DNA from: Adiantum capillus-veneris
Taxonomy: Eukaryota; Streptophyta; Polypodiopsida; Polypodiales; Pteridaceae
Length of the DNA stretch: 64,000 bases
Assembly: GCA_014529385.2 (NCBI GenBank)
Contig: CM043971.1
Span: 83,466,340-83,530,339 of the forward strand
Direction of reading: 5' to 3'
Under the pieces are notes generated by a model that was not told the origin of the DNA, did not search any database, and saw nothing but the letters and a program-made list of their open reading frames with translations. The position numbers were made by a program, and so were the translations under genes. This document shows, piece after piece, positions 1 through 12,100 of the stretch; within the stretch, counting starts at the first letter, position 1, and every line of letters starts with the position of its first letter.

Positions 1-1157
1 CTAGGCCTAACCATGCCCTTCTCAACTAACTCATGCCCTTTCCGCATAATCTCCTCTTGTTGAGCTTGAGAAACTCTACAGGGAGGTTTACTAGGCAGTG
101 ACCTTCCTGGAAGAAGTTCAATTGCATTGTCATCATTTCCTCGTTTAGGAGGTAGTTCACAAGAGATATCTTCAATAAAAACATCTTGAACTACCTTGAG
201 AAAATTGGGTAACTCTAATTCTTTTTAATTGTTTATGCTAAAGCATTAGGTTCATTTTGAGAATCTTCAACAAAAATCATGTACATGGAAATAGAGCTCT
301 TTATTATATACAATGGGTATGGTGTTACCCAAATCCTTAGCATCTATGTACATATCTTTTCCCTGAACCTAAAGTAGATTTTCCTTTCAACGAATTTAAC
401 ATTGGCAGCCATGCGATCAAACCATGGTGCCCCTAGGATTACGTCATCCTCGTGCTTAAGAGGAGAGATAAAGAAGTCCTATTTGTTCACATAGCTTTAA
501 ACATGGAGCCTCAATTTCTCGATTAAGGGAGTGACTGAAGCTTCTTGCCCATTGAAAGCACCATCAGCAGGTACAACATATCCCATCTCATATGCTTGGA
601 TACCTAGCTTGGTGGCCAACTCTGTTGGATAAGAAATTGTGAGTAGAACTTGGGTCAAAGAGAATAAAAGCATCATGTTCTCTTACCGTTCCCCAAGCAT
701 GGCATAGAGGAGATTCTTTGTGGTGAGCTTTCTCTTCTTGGATTTCAACCAAGGTAGCTCTATGAGGCTCATGGCAGGTGTTCTTTTGGGGCCAAGCGAG
801 GTACGCATGCCCTTGCTCTCCGCATTTGAAACAACGGCTATCCTTGCGAGCGATAACACTCAAGCTCTTCAAGAAAGACTTTACTTTTGCCTTTATAAAC
901 TCCCTTCTCCTTAGCTTTGTTTTTGTTGGCGTTGCCATTAGGAGACTTTTGGACATTGTCCTTCCACTTAGGCTCATTGTTACGGTCCTTGTTCTCCGTG
1001 GGCTTAAGATTTCTCTTAGCCCCTGTTTGGAAATTGATTCGTGAAGGCACCATGGTATGGTGTATGACCATAGATATGGTGCATGGCCTTTGAGAGTTGA
1101 CACACTCCACCATTTCTTCAGTTCAGCCTGCACAAAATTGTTGTTTTTTCTCTCCAA
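1..1157 (-). pseudogene. Element 1 (Ty3/Gypsy): end of gag, protease and RT N-terminus, broken
   Basis: Reads leftward and runs off the window. A nucleocapsid zinc knuckle starts CFKCGEQGH near 833-790, but its last Cys is lost. A retropepsin active site reads LFDPSSTHNF near 692-663, where plant Gypsy proteases normally have D-S/T-G. A later protease motif, ILGAPWFD, lies near 450-420. The last ~150 bases resemble the linker before RT (LLPGRSLPSKPP type). Several stops and frame changes make it non-functional. The order gag-PR-RT and the STHNF motif are typical of plant Gypsy elements; the lineage is not resolved. Confidence 0.75.
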
Positions 1158-2294
1158 AATCCATCTTTTTGAAGACAGTGACTTTGAGATGTAAGTCCCA
1201 AAACTTGTCTACATATTTGTGAATGGATTCATAGGGAGAGATCTTCAAGCTTCTCCATTCGGTGAGTACTTTGTCTTTGGAATCGGTGGCCAAAAACTGC
1301 TTCATAATGGAAGCTCTTAAAGATTTCCGTGTTTGTGGAGCTTCACCATTTGTCCGTAGGCTAGATCACCATTGCCTGGCGGACTTTTGAAAATGCATAG
1401 CTACATGGTGTAGCTTAGAGTACTCCCTCAAGCCCTCATCTCCAGATTCCGCATTGAATTTTTGGATGAAAGCCAAGGCTTTGTCTATAGCACCAAAGGT
1501 GCCATCGTAGGTAAGGAAAGAGATGCTCTTTCCTCCCTCTTTGAACTTCTTGAGCTTGGACGGTCTCTTCCACACGGCATAGGATTTCCTATGGCCTCTT
1601 CTTTTTTATGGTTCTAAAGTTGTACCATCACTTTCTTCAGAAGATGAAGAATTTGAGGAAGATGGTGACCTCTTTCTTGCCTTTTTCTTGCCTTGTTCCT
1701 CTTTGTCTGCACCATCACTTTCTTCATAAAACGAAGAGTATGAAGAAGATGGAGAAGAGGCTGACCTCTTTCTCGCCTTTTTCTTCTCTTGTTTTCTGTC
1801 ATCCCTCTTTGAATTATGGTTTGGAGAAGTGTGCGATGGTCTTCTCCGCCTAGGAGGTGATGGAGAGCACTTTGCCCGCCGTCTTCGTGGATCCATCTCC
1901 ACCGAGGTGGCAGAAGACTCACTTCTTTCTTGTTCTTTTGGTGGGGTCTTTTGAGTTCTCCTTTGGGAAGGAGATGGGTCATCAAGTAGTGAATTTTGGA
2001 GCCCTTCGTACGGATCCTCTTCTTCTTACCGAATCGGAGAGAGGTCTCTTTTGGAAGTCTTGCAAGGAGGCTTCCTAGGTACTCTCTCGTCATGGTGGGG
2101 CGTTTGGAGAATCCCATGAGCACGTAGGTGCCATTGCACTTGACTTTGGAGGGATGGATTTCCCATGGCATGTTGAAGCCTGGAAACAAGGTGATTAACA
2201 AGCATAGGAGCATCATTAGTAGCCTGCTCATTAGCAAAATCAAAGCTATCAACATTAATTTCACTCTCTTTACTATTGTCAGCCATTCTAACAA
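1100..2294 (-). pseudogene. Element 1 gag (capsid region), fragmented
   Basis: A probable start is the Met at 2286, followed by an acidic N-terminus. An Arg/Ser/Lys-rich stretch (1606-1902) has two copies of a KKKARKRS...SSS...EESDG unit. Capsid-like pieces follow at 1366-1575 and 1123-1305. The latter holds a W-R-S-L-K/Y-V-D-K-F-W-D-L pattern of the kind seen in the Retrotrans_gag domain. Frames change several times, so no single long ORF remains. Identity as gag comes from position, between a primer-binding site and a zinc knuckle plus protease, and from the capsid-like pattern. Confidence 0.65.
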
Positions 2295-2676
2295 CTTTTA
2301 TGTGTAAACTTTTTTAGGTGTATTTTGGCACTTCAAGCCCTAGTTGCTACTCCTCTTTACCCCTTTAGAAAAGCACTCAAGCTACTGTACTTGTCGCTCG
2401 AATATCATTAATTTCAAGGAAAAGAAGAGAGGATCTTTCAACACCAAAATTGTACAGTCTCCTATCAAGCTTCTAATAGCTCAATAGTGGTTAAGCCGTA
2501 GGCAAGCACTATTAAGACCATAGCTCTCAATGGTGATCCCTTGTTATCTGCACGAAGGCACGCACAGTGCAAGGCTAAAAAATCCCTATTCTACTTACTC
2601 AATTGCAATTAATAATACCAACCATTTGTAGCTAGCTTGAGGACATCCCTTCTTGAGCAAGAAAAGAGAAACCTTG

Positions 2677-2692
2677 TGCTCTCTGATACCAA
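2677..2692 (-). other. Element 1 primer-binding site (initiator Met tRNA type)
   Basis: On the minus strand this reads TTGGTATCAGAGAGC, matching the plant TGGTATCAGAGC primer site for initiator methionine tRNA. It directly follows a candidate LTR end in CA and lies upstream of the gag fragments. This fixes the element's orientation. Confidence 0.75.
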
Positions 2693-3889
2693 TGTAACAT
2701 TAATGGCCTAATAACTTGTGTGTAGCGGAAAATAGCATAGACATAGTGAGCATTTCATTAGAATAGATTCCTAATGACCATAAAAAGAGTGCTTGGATGG
2801 AGAGAGAAACCAAAACCATAACACCTAGTTAGATAGTCATGAACAATACTTCAAAAGAGAAAGAAACTAATCTATTGACAATAGTTGAGGACCCGATTTT
2901 TATGGAGCCGGTCCCCCCTCCAAAAGGCTTTGTATTATAGGTTTCCCCCATCAATGGACACATTTTACAATACAATCCTATGTGTTCCTTCCAATAACTA
3001 GCTAGTGCAATGAAGATGGAAGCTTCAATCACTAAGGAAACACTTTAAAACACAACATCAATTCCCTCACGATCTCAGGCCCAAGACCTCACACACCTTC
3101 GAAGATGGTGAGAGCTAGTGGGGTATGAGAGTAGATTGAGAGGAAGGAGTAGTCTGATGAGAAAGCAGTATAGCTCCTCACATAATCACTCATAATATCT
3201 TAGCATAGCTTAGTAATTAGCATGGCAGAGGAGATGAGCATGCATTTAAGCTTGGATCTTGGTTGGATTTGCATCACAAAGCCAAGAGTTGTTGGTGTAG
3301 GCCTCCCTTCTCCAAGCTTGGAGTAGATGATGAGCTTTCCATTAAAGCTTGAGAAGGAGAGATAGAGTCTTCTTTCTTCACACATGAGATTGTGTGTGTG
3401 TGTGTGTTAATGCCTTGACAAAATCAGCCCCTTCTCTCTCTTGGTCGACCCCTCTTGCAATTTACTCGATCATGCTGGCACCTAGTGGACCCTGCAAAGC
3501 TTAGCCAATGAAAATTGAGAAGCATAAGTGATAGCCTTGTGACAAGTGTCCCCCTTTCGTCTTTTGTGAGAGTTTAGGTAATTAATTAATGCAATTAAAC
3601 TCTCATTGGACCCCTTAGTCTTCTAGCCAATAGGAATCAGGCAAGCCATTGGGCTGCTGAATTCTCATTGGACCCCTTGGGAGACTGGCCAATAGTCTTC
3701 TAGAGGGCTTAATTCTTATTGGTTTTTTTACTAAAGTTTTTTTAAATGAATTAAACTAGATGTACTCTAGCCTAATTCTCATTGGTCCACCTCTATGGCC
3801 GTCCAATAGGATTTGAATGCCCCTTGTGGGCAATTGGCCTAGGGAGGTGACATGTGTCCACTATGCCCTTTGTGTAAAGGGGCTTTCAT

Positions 3890-3933
<44 letters not shown>

Positions 3934-4401
3934 CTCTCTCATCCCCTACTAAAAGGGCTCGCCCCCTCCTATGTACGAGCTTGCAAAGACTTTTTTGCAC
4001 ACTACAAAGCATCCAATTTTCCCTAGGGTTGGACCATCGGACATAACCTTTGAATTTTGGAACCTTAGCATATTGGAAGTCTTAATAGGCTAAAACTTAG
4101 GGTCTTTGAAGCCCATTGTTGCACATTGATCTTTTGTAGATGGCCCCCCCTTTGGATCCCTATTTTCCCTCCTTTGGATCCTATGGGATGCATGTCTAAC
4201 CTCCCCATCCGATCTTATTGTTTTATTACCGAGAACCACGATTAAATTGTCAATCCATGGGACGAAGCTGAGTCGACGAGTGCATAGAGGATACAAGAGG
4301 TTGTCAATCTCTTGGAAAACAACTAACAATCTGCATCTAACTCAAGCTACTCTCAAGTGTCTGAAATCACCAAAAGCCAATCGCAAATCACATCCGTTAC
4401 A
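2693..4401 (-). repeat. Element 1 candidate 5' LTR
   Basis: The inner boundary at 2693 (plus strand TGTAAC...) abuts the primer-binding site and is well supported. The outer boundary is a guess: a matching GTTACA ends at 4401, giving a 1.7-kb LTR. The second LTR lies outside the window, so length and target duplication cannot be checked. No credible gene is seen in the interval. It holds a (TG)n tract and repeated phrases about CTCATTGGACCCCTT (3600-3690). Confidence 0.4.
3892..3930. repeat. (TG)n microsatellite
   Basis: About 39 bases of uninterrupted TG dinucleotides inside the candidate LTR of element 1. Confidence 0.97.
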
Positions 4402-5059
4402 GCATCAAACGACATCCAAGCGTAATGAAACTTCTAGGACACATTTATAAGACCTAAGAACACATGCTTATGGTCTCAAACTCCACTTTAGGTCAATTTT
4501 GAAAATAGAAATTATTAACAATAGTGGATTTTTGGCCTAGTCGTTTTCGACCCAGAATGCATCTAAATGCTTAGCATTGATGCCCCAATACCCCGCCTAT
4601 GCTTAGTTTTTTATTTGAAAGTGTAAATTACTAGTTATGATGAAATTTTGGCGACACCAAAAGCTACGAAATGCTCTGAAATGCTTATGTCAATGCGTTG
4701 AGCTCTTACCTGTGGTTGCAACGAAACAAACGCGACTGCAATGTCAACCAGGGAGGGAGTAGGAAGCGCAAGAAGGAGAGGAGTGAGCGCCGTTAGCTCA
4801 CGCTGTGTATTTCCTTATCCAAAACTTAATAATAACTTACAGAAATTGACTTTTATACCTTAGCCAAGGTTTTTGGTGGTCAAAACTAATAATCTGGGAG
4901 TTCTAGCAAAGATGGGTAATGACAGGTTGATACAATCTAGAAGCTTGTAGCCCCAGCTCATTAATTATAGAGTTTATTCAAGAAAATAGGAGTTTAAATA
5001 TTCCCGATCTATTAAAATAATAAGTGTTTTAGGATGAGAACTCCGAAAAATGGTATCCG
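4402..5059. other. No gene seen
   Basis: No coding pattern is visible. The right part is probably the 3' LTR of element 2, which ends at 5078; its left border was not found. Confidence 0.5.
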
Positions 5060-5092
5060 TGTTAGCTTGCTGCTAACATTCCCCCCCTCCTT
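5060..5092 (-). other. Element 2: LTR start and polypurine tract
   Basis: On the minus strand the sequence reads AAGGAGGGGGGGAA followed at once by TGTTAGCAGC, a classic polypurine tract next to the 5' TG of a 3' LTR. The first 19 bases of that LTR form a small inverted repeat (TGTTAGC ... GCTAACA). The partner 5' LTR was not found. Confidence 0.6.
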
Positions 5093-7456
5093 GCATGTGT
5101 CATCCCTTGAAACAGATTTATGGGTTGAAGTAGTCTTTCGACTGGCGGCGGCTGACGAGACATTCTTTAAGCACACTTAGTGCCTTTTGGTATCTGATCT
5201 TCCTTTCTTTATCTGGAACTTGCAAAAAGTGCATAGTTACTCTCTTCTTTAGCTCCATTGCTGAGTGGCCTACAAACCTTGATGTGAGGTTGTTGATCAC
5301 TCGTGCAAATATCTTCGTTCACCAAGTGAAGAATCCCGTGTAGAATGCTTCCTCGAACACCAGCATATTGTGAGAAGGTAGAAACATGCATCTAGCATAG
5401 AATCCATAGAGGACTTCTTCAGAAGGTTGGCCATTAACATCATAGCACAAACCTTTGCTACCCTCAAGGAATGACATCCAAGGGGTGCTTGCTTGCTCTG
5501 GCTCATTGAACACTTCGATGCATGTGAGCAGCATTTGGTAGATCTTATATAGCATAGCACATGAAAAATCTGGTAGACTTTTAAAGAATGACATGGTGCC
5601 CTTTAGGGTTTTCACCATGTATTCTTCAGTCGCGCTGGTCCCTTTTCTAGAGTAGGAAATCTGGGGTAATTCAGCCAAGTTGGCCGCTTCTTTAGTAGTG
5701 CCTCATGTGCTATCCAGGTCCTTACTCTTGGTACATGACAGAAAGTCAGATCTTTTTGCAGGGCCGCAGGTGCTCTCGTGAACAGAATCAAGTATCTTGG
5801 GTTTTTTTTCAGCCAGCTCAACCTCCACTTTGGGTGGCCTTTATCTTCGTCCTCGACTTGCATGTCTGTGTAAAGCCTTTCGTTTACCTATAGAAACTCA
5901 ACTTTAATCAGAGGGTAGGGCAGGGACTGTTGGTGCCATTGCGCATTTATTTGATTGGGAGTGAGTTGTGTGACATTGACAGAATGAAGTACTCTCAGTT
6001 CCCAATCCATTACTGCCTTCCACTGCTCATCTACCTCTTGTATAACTTTTTCTTTTAGTACATCTTCTTCAGAATTGGAGAGCTGGACCATGGGCACTGT
6101 GTCTTCTTCTGTAATGGGTACCTGAAAATCTTCCTCGCCACTCAGCTCTACTGTGGAATGTGGCTCTATTTCAGCAAGTGATAATGAGGGTATTTCTATC
6201 TGAGGTTTCTCCGAAGTGCCTGCCTCTTCTTACATTTCTCGCCTTCCCTCTCTCAGTATAGTTGGTTGACTCTTTTGAGTTCAGCTATCTCCTTCAGCAG
6301 TTCATCTTCTCTTTGGACCGGCATCAAGGCCAGGTCTCTACGCTCAGATTGCTCTAACTTCAGCTCCAGCTCAAGGTCTTTATTTTTCTTTTCTAGTTCC
6401 TTGTAGACCTCGTTTGTACCTTTGATCGAGGTGACGGCTAGATTTTCTTGTATTTTCCGCAAGAATATCGCCTGATCATTGATTATTTGTTATGTGTACT
6501 GTAGAGAAGCATTGGCTACATCTAACTATACCTGGATTTTTTGAGTTGATAGGATGGTAGTGAGATGTTCATTTGTAACTTCCGTCATCTGATCATCCTT
6601 GGCTTTGCATGTTCACCCAGATCTTCCATTTCTTTTTGTTGCTTATCTCTAGCGAGCTGATGTTGTTCAACTTCTGCTCTCAGCTCCTAAACTTTCCTTT
6701 GCAAATCGGTGATGACATTAGGTCTGTCAACTAACTCCTTTGGAGTGCGTCTATCACCATCTCTAACTCTTTGGCTCGTGTGCTACGGTCAAGTGCTGCT
6801 GAACGAAGTCTTTCTATCATCTCCTGCATTTTCTTAGCCTATTCGTTCACTTGCAGGATGACTTCATCATTTGATTGCCAATCTTTGCTTTGTGTTATTT
6901 GCCTTGATGTGTCTGCAGATTATTTTACCTCTGGCTGCGTCATGGCTGTCGGTTTTTGTTGTTGCCCTTGTGGTTGCTGATTTTACTCTGTGGAGGTAGA
7001 GGGTTGTATCTCAGCCTTATCTTGCTATGTTGAGGTAGAAGGTGTTTCCTTGGCCTCCTGTTCTCTTGTGTGCTCAAATCTTACAGAGTCCTCTTCTGGT
7101 GTAGGACTGGATGCCTTTTCGGTCTCTGGCTTTTTCTCTGTTTGCTTCTCTTGATTAGAGACATCTGATTGGTGTGCTGTTTTAAAGGCTTCTTGCTGTT
7201 CAAATTCTTGTGTAGCTTCATCTTTCTTTTCATGTTCATCTTTTTCTTCTTTTATTGGCTCATTTGTGGTATCTTTAAATGCCAGTGACGGTGGTGGGCT
7301 CAACATTGGTCGATCTTGGTGTTCAAAGACAAGAGAAGATATGTGGGGAGACACATCACCTTGGGTATGTTGTGCTTCTCCTTGTGCAGTAGTTTCCTCT
7401 GCTCTCTTTTGTTCTTCTTCCACCTCTTTTTCTTTTCTCGCCGCTTCTTCAGCTTC

Positions 7457-7524
7457 TTTCAGCTTTAAAGCTTTCGCTTCTTGGTACATCTTTCAGCTTT
7501 AAAGCTTTCGCTTCTTGGTACATC
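7457..7524. repeat. 34-bp tandem duplication
   Basis: The phrase beginning TTTCAGCTTTAAAGCTTTCG is present twice in direct tandem. 34 is not a multiple of 3, so the duplication breaks the coiled-coil reading frame of element 2. Confidence 0.9.
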
Positions 7525-7678
7525 TTTTCCAAGGATTCCGTTAGATCTTCCAAGTGCTTCCTGGTATGATTCTTTGTTCTAGGCCCTTTAAGCTCAATAA
7601 GCACCCACTTTTTCAGGTCCTTTCCTTGTGCTTGTTGAGTGCATTGTATGCGTATTTCTCTCTTCCAAACCGGGCTTG

Positions 7679-7683
7679 CTTTT
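7679..7683. repeat. Target site duplication, left copy (CTTTT)
   Basis: CTTTT immediately precedes the 5' LTR of element 3. The same five bases follow its 3' LTR at 18792-18796. A 5-bp duplication is the usual size for LTR retrotransposon integration. Confidence 0.88.
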
Positions 7684-7992
7684 TGTTAACTGAGTCAACG
7701 TCAGTTAACATAAGCTGCTAAAGACTGAAGACGTATGGATGCACATCGAAGATCAAAGTGAAGAAGCAATAAAGATTGGAGTTACACATTTTCCACGTTT
7801 TCCCAAAAATGGTCACGTATTGTAAATTCTCGATTTATTTCAATCCATTGTAATATTTCTAATGTGTTATGGGCTCAATGGGAGTTCCAAGTTGTAAAGA
7901 ATAGGTCACTTACTGTGCCTAGGTTGTAGATTCATTAAGTGGTGATCCCTAAAGGCCTTGGGCGCCCGGATGTTGCATATTTTTACCCTAGG

Positions 7993-8002
7993 TATATAAG
8001 GC
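7993..8002 (+). promoter_or_regulatory. TATA box, first copy, element 3 5' LTR
   Basis: TATATAAGGC. The same block recurs at 8539-8548 in the duplicated unit and at 18250-18259 in the 3' LTR, the expected position of an LTR core promoter. Confidence 0.6.
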
Positions 8003-8538
8003 AGTGTGTAAAAAAAATTAGGGTTCTCAAGTCATTTATCGAGAACTCTTTGGTGAGAGCTCTTGAGGTGTGTGGCTATAGAGTCCTTGAGCTTCTCCTT
8101 GCTCATGAGACTTGATTAACACTAATCAATGATTCATTCTCTCTCACTATGCCTCTCTCTTACTTCTTATGATTGCCTATGATGCTTAGATTAACTAGAT
8201 CTTCACTAATTATTGGTTAATCCCTCTCTAATCTTGTGTGATTGCCCTCTTTTGCTTGTGTGTGCATGTAGGTTTGATTGGAGTGTGGTGCTCAATAGAT
8301 CTATGTGTGTGTGTGCTTGCGATTAGTGTGTTGCATGATAGGATTAGTGATGTGTGTGTCTTGCAATCGTAGTGTGTGTGATTGGGTTGATTAGAGGAGA
8401 AGAGAAGTGGATATGGAGATTGCCCTTAATTGCGGCTTAGCTCCTCCATAGGCTGAGAAGCTCGCCTCGTAGAGTTAACCATTTGTGTTGCCACGATTAG
8501 CTCACTAACCGTGTGACTGTTTCCATGCCCTAGTCGGA

Positions 8539-8548
8539 TATATAAGGC
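8539..8548 (+). promoter_or_regulatory. TATA box, second copy, element 3 5' LTR
   Basis: Duplicate of the TATA box at 7993, 546 bases downstream. The 5' LTR may therefore start transcripts at two sites. Confidence 0.55.
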
Positions 8549-9151
8549 AGTGTGTAAAAAAAAATAGGGTTCTTAAGTCATTTGTTCAGAGCACTTTTTG
8601 GTGAGGGATCTTGAGGTGTGTGGCTATGGATCCTTGAGCTTCTCCTTGCTCATGAGACTTGATTAACACTAATCAATGATTCATTCTATTTCACTATGCC
8701 TCTCTCTTACTTCTTATGACTGCCTATGATGCTTAGATTAGCTAGATCTTAACTAATTAGTGGTTAATCCCTCTCTAATCTTATATAATTGTCCTCTTTT
8801 GCTTGTGTGTGCATGTAGGTTTGATTGGAGTGTGGTGCTCGATAGATCTATGTGTGTGTGCTTGCGATTAGTGTGTTGCATGATAGGATTAGTGTTGTGT
8901 GCATCTTGCAATCGTAGTGTGTGTGATTAGGTTGATTAGAGGTGAAGAGAAGTGGATATGGAGATTGACCTTCATTGCGGCTTAGCTCCTCCATAGGCCG
9001 AGAATCTCACCTCGTGGAGTTAACCATTTGTGTTGCCACGATTAGCTCACTAACCATGTGAGTGTTTCCATGCCCTAGCCGGGTAGCTCATCCCTCCGGA
9101 TTGATAATTTTGTTGGTCATTGGAGCTATTGCAACGATGGGACCCCCAACA

Positions 9152-9174
9152 TTTGGCGCCGTTGCCGGGGACGA
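9152..9174 (+). other. Element 3 primer-binding site
   Basis: TTTGGCGCCGTTGCCGGGGA directly follows the 5' LTR. This sequence is widespread as the primer site of plant Tat/Athila-type Gypsy elements. Confidence 0.88.
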
Positions 9175-12100
9175 TGGCCTACGCTAGTGTAATTGTGGCA
9201 TAAACGAATGTGTTCCCTCACTGATTTCAGTACTAATTTCACTTGTGTGTTTATGTTTTTGTGGATTTTGAATGTGTGTGCATGAAGCATTGTGTTCATA
9301 TTCCCTAATGTGTGACCATATCTTGCCAATTGTGTGTTTACACACACTAATTTATCACTAACTCTTTGCTAATTTGACTAATTTTTTCCAACTTACTAAT
9401 GTGCTATGGGGATTGGGGCATTCGATCATTCAATTGATCTTCAACGGAAAGGTAATTAGGTGGTATTCTCAACCTCCCTAAAATCTAGAGATGTGTAGAA
9501 TTGTGTAGATATCCCACCAAGATGCAATGCAATGTGATGCAATGTAATGCTATGCTATGTTGATGCAATGCAATGTGATATTAGGGTGGAAAATTTTGCG
9601 ATTTTTCATTTTCACGCCGTCGTAATGCCGAAATTTTTAAGAATTGGCGGCGCATGAATTTGATAAGTTTCAATTGCTAATTGATGATTTTGTGTTGCTA
9701 ATTGGGTGCTTAATTGAGTTGATTTCATGCTTGGATGGTCAATTTTAGGTGTGTCTCCACTAATTTCAAGTGTGTGTGCATTCTAATTGAGTGTTTGTAT
9801 GCTAATTTTAGGTCTGTGTGCACTAATTTGCCCATGTTTGTGCACCTAGAAATCAATGTGTGCGTTATGATTTTTGAATTGTGATGATTGATTGGTGTTG
9901 TGCTCATACCTAATTATTGATTTGTGCAGTCACATTGCAAATCCGACAAATTAAACTCTTTTGTGTGCGCACCTAAAAATTGGTAAAAACTACCAATTTT
10001 TTAGTGCGTGTGTGTGTGTGTGCTTAAAAAGTGTTAAATTTGCATGATTGATTCATATTTTGATTGCATAAATGATGTGTGTAATGATGAATTTTTGCGT
10101 TTTTGTGTTCAAAACAGGAATTTACACACTCTAATTGCGTCAATTTTTGACCTAATTTTGCCGGTTTAATTACTTAGTCTTGATTTTATTGATAAAATTA
10201 TTGGCAGTTGAACTGATGTGATTTGGGAAATTTTAATTGGCTGCACCATTCCCCAATGTGTGGAGAATTTTTAGAAAATTTTTGGATATTTTTCAGATAA
10301 TTTTTGTAAATGTTTGGCAATTTTTTGCTAATTTTTGCATTAATTTTTGGATCATTCCATAAAAAATTGATTTTACGATCTTTACGAGCCATATTGGGTG
10401 TGCGTACTTATGAAATCATTTTGTTCGCATTTATGCCTTCCATGGTCCAGTTTTGAGCGTTTTGCTATTTCCGGAGGTAGGGATGATATTTGTGTCATAA
10501 ATAGCGTTTTCGATAAAATCTGCTATTTTCGGTGTGCTTTTGCATATCGAAAATGTTTGGTTGTGAATGTCGGTAATTTTCTAAGATTCCTAGAATTTTT
10601 TGAGAATGTTTTGGACTTTTCTAGTAAATTTTGGAATTTTTTGGCGATTTTTAGAGTTTTCGGCTAATTTTTGGCCTATTTTTGGCATTTCTGGACGATT
10701 GGAATATAAAAAAATAATAATAATAATAAAAGAAAGCCGGTTCGAGCTCGAACCTCGTGCCTTGCGGCGCATAAATACGTCTCTTCTTCTTCCTCCCTCT
10801 TTGTGTGAACCAACCCCACACCTTCACTCTCTCTCTTCCCGTCACGCTTCCCCTCTCTCTTGCTGCAGCACGTGATTAGTGTTAAAAAACCGGGGTCCAA
10901 TGTATTTTAACCGGCTAAAATCCTAAAATTCCGTTTAGATTTTGAGCTTGCCTTGAAGGAAACCGATAAATTTTCACGGGTTTTAGTGTAATTACCGGCA
11001 AAAGCTTTAAATTTTGATCAAAAAACCGGTAGAGCTTCAAGTTGCCCTTATTTTTTTCGGTTTTTTTTTTTAAATTAGTCCCTACTCTCTCTCTAACTCC
11101 CCCTACTCTCTCTCTCACTAACCCTCTCTCTCTTTCTCCCCATCTCTCCCTCCCCGTGTGCACCCTCCCCTGACTCTCTCTCTTTAACTCTCCCTTCTCG
11201 TCTAATGCCAGCCCACGTGAACCCTCCCCCTCTTACTCTTTCTCTCTCCCCCTCTATCTCTAACTATCTCTCTCCCGCTCTTTCTCTTGTCTCACTCTCT
11301 TAACTCTCTCTGTCTCCCACTCGAACGCCGCTTTGCCACATCATCGCAGTCTGCACGCCCTCTCTGCCAGCTCGCGCAATAAGCGCCGACAGCTCCCTGC
11401 TCTCCCGTATCTGCCGTCTCTCTCTCTCATGTCCGCTGCGTTGCTGCCTTCGTTTGCGCTAAGCGCGGTGCATTGTTGCCACATCGCCAACAGGTACACG
11501 CGATGCTGATAGCGGGTACAAGGCGTCATCAGGTCAACGCACGCGTGCTAGGTTGTCGAGTGCCCACTCCCCCTCGCACGATTCGGTGCTGTCAGCAGCT
11601 CTAAATCTCATCGCCTCCATTGGCTAGGTAAGAGCGTAAGTAATTTTATGTATTTTCAAAACTTCACTTAAATCAAATTTAAAAAAATCAAAAGAAACAT
11701 TAAAATTTTCAAAAATCAAAAAATTAAATTAAAAATCCAATAAATTAGAAAAAGAAATTAAAATTTTAAAAATCAAAAAATTAAACAAAAAATCACAAAA
11801 AACAATAAAAAAACTCATAAAAAGAATTTTAAAAATCAAAAAATTTTAAAAAAAGAAAAAAACACACATAGAAAATCACAAAAAAAATCTAACATTCACA
11901 AAAAAATATTAAATGACATAGAAAATAATAAAAATTTCAAAAAAGAGTTTTAAAATTTCTTTAAAAATAGAAAAAAACATAGAAAATTCACAAAAAATAA
12001 AAAGGTCATAGAAAATCATAAAAATTGTCCCAAATAACAAATTCAAAAATCAAAAATTGATCAGAAAAAATCCCAATAATTTAAGAAAATCATTAAAAAA

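Larger units (their letters stand above)
5100..7683 (-). pseudogene. Element 2 coding region, part 2: coiled-coil protein and unknown C-terminal domain, broken
   Basis: The stretch 7683-7025 reads as a Glu/Lys/Ala-rich coiled coil followed by a Pro/Glu/Thr-rich linker. A second coiled coil lies at 6462-6253, with EKKNKDLELELKLEQ-like heptads. A globular part at about 5863-5118 contains a Cys/Phe-rich ORF of 119 residues. Stops and frameshifts occur throughout. It is the continuation of the ORF at 18860-19726, split by element 3: the two halves meet at the 5-bp target duplication. I do not recognise the family. No RT, integrase or zinc knuckle is visible, so it may be the gag-like ORF of a non-autonomous LTR element. 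Confidence 0.45.
7684..9151 (+). repeat. Element 3 5' LTR (1468 bp, with internal duplication)
   Basis: Starts TGTTAACTGAG and ends CCCCCAACA just before the primer site. Its first 27 bases form an inverted repeat with 10-bp arms. It contains two tandem copies of a 546-bp block (about 7993-8538 and 8539-9080), each with a TATATAAGGC box. The 3' LTR has one copy only. Without the extra block it would be about 922 bp. Confidence 0.9.

Noticed and set aside
8280-8400. GTGTGT-rich blocks as a regulatory array
   Set aside because: Part of the LTR of element 3 and present in all its copies; no specific site can be argued.
10398-10900. Several overlapping Phe-rich ORFs
   Set aside because: T-rich leader sequence read in different frames; no domain and no codon signal.
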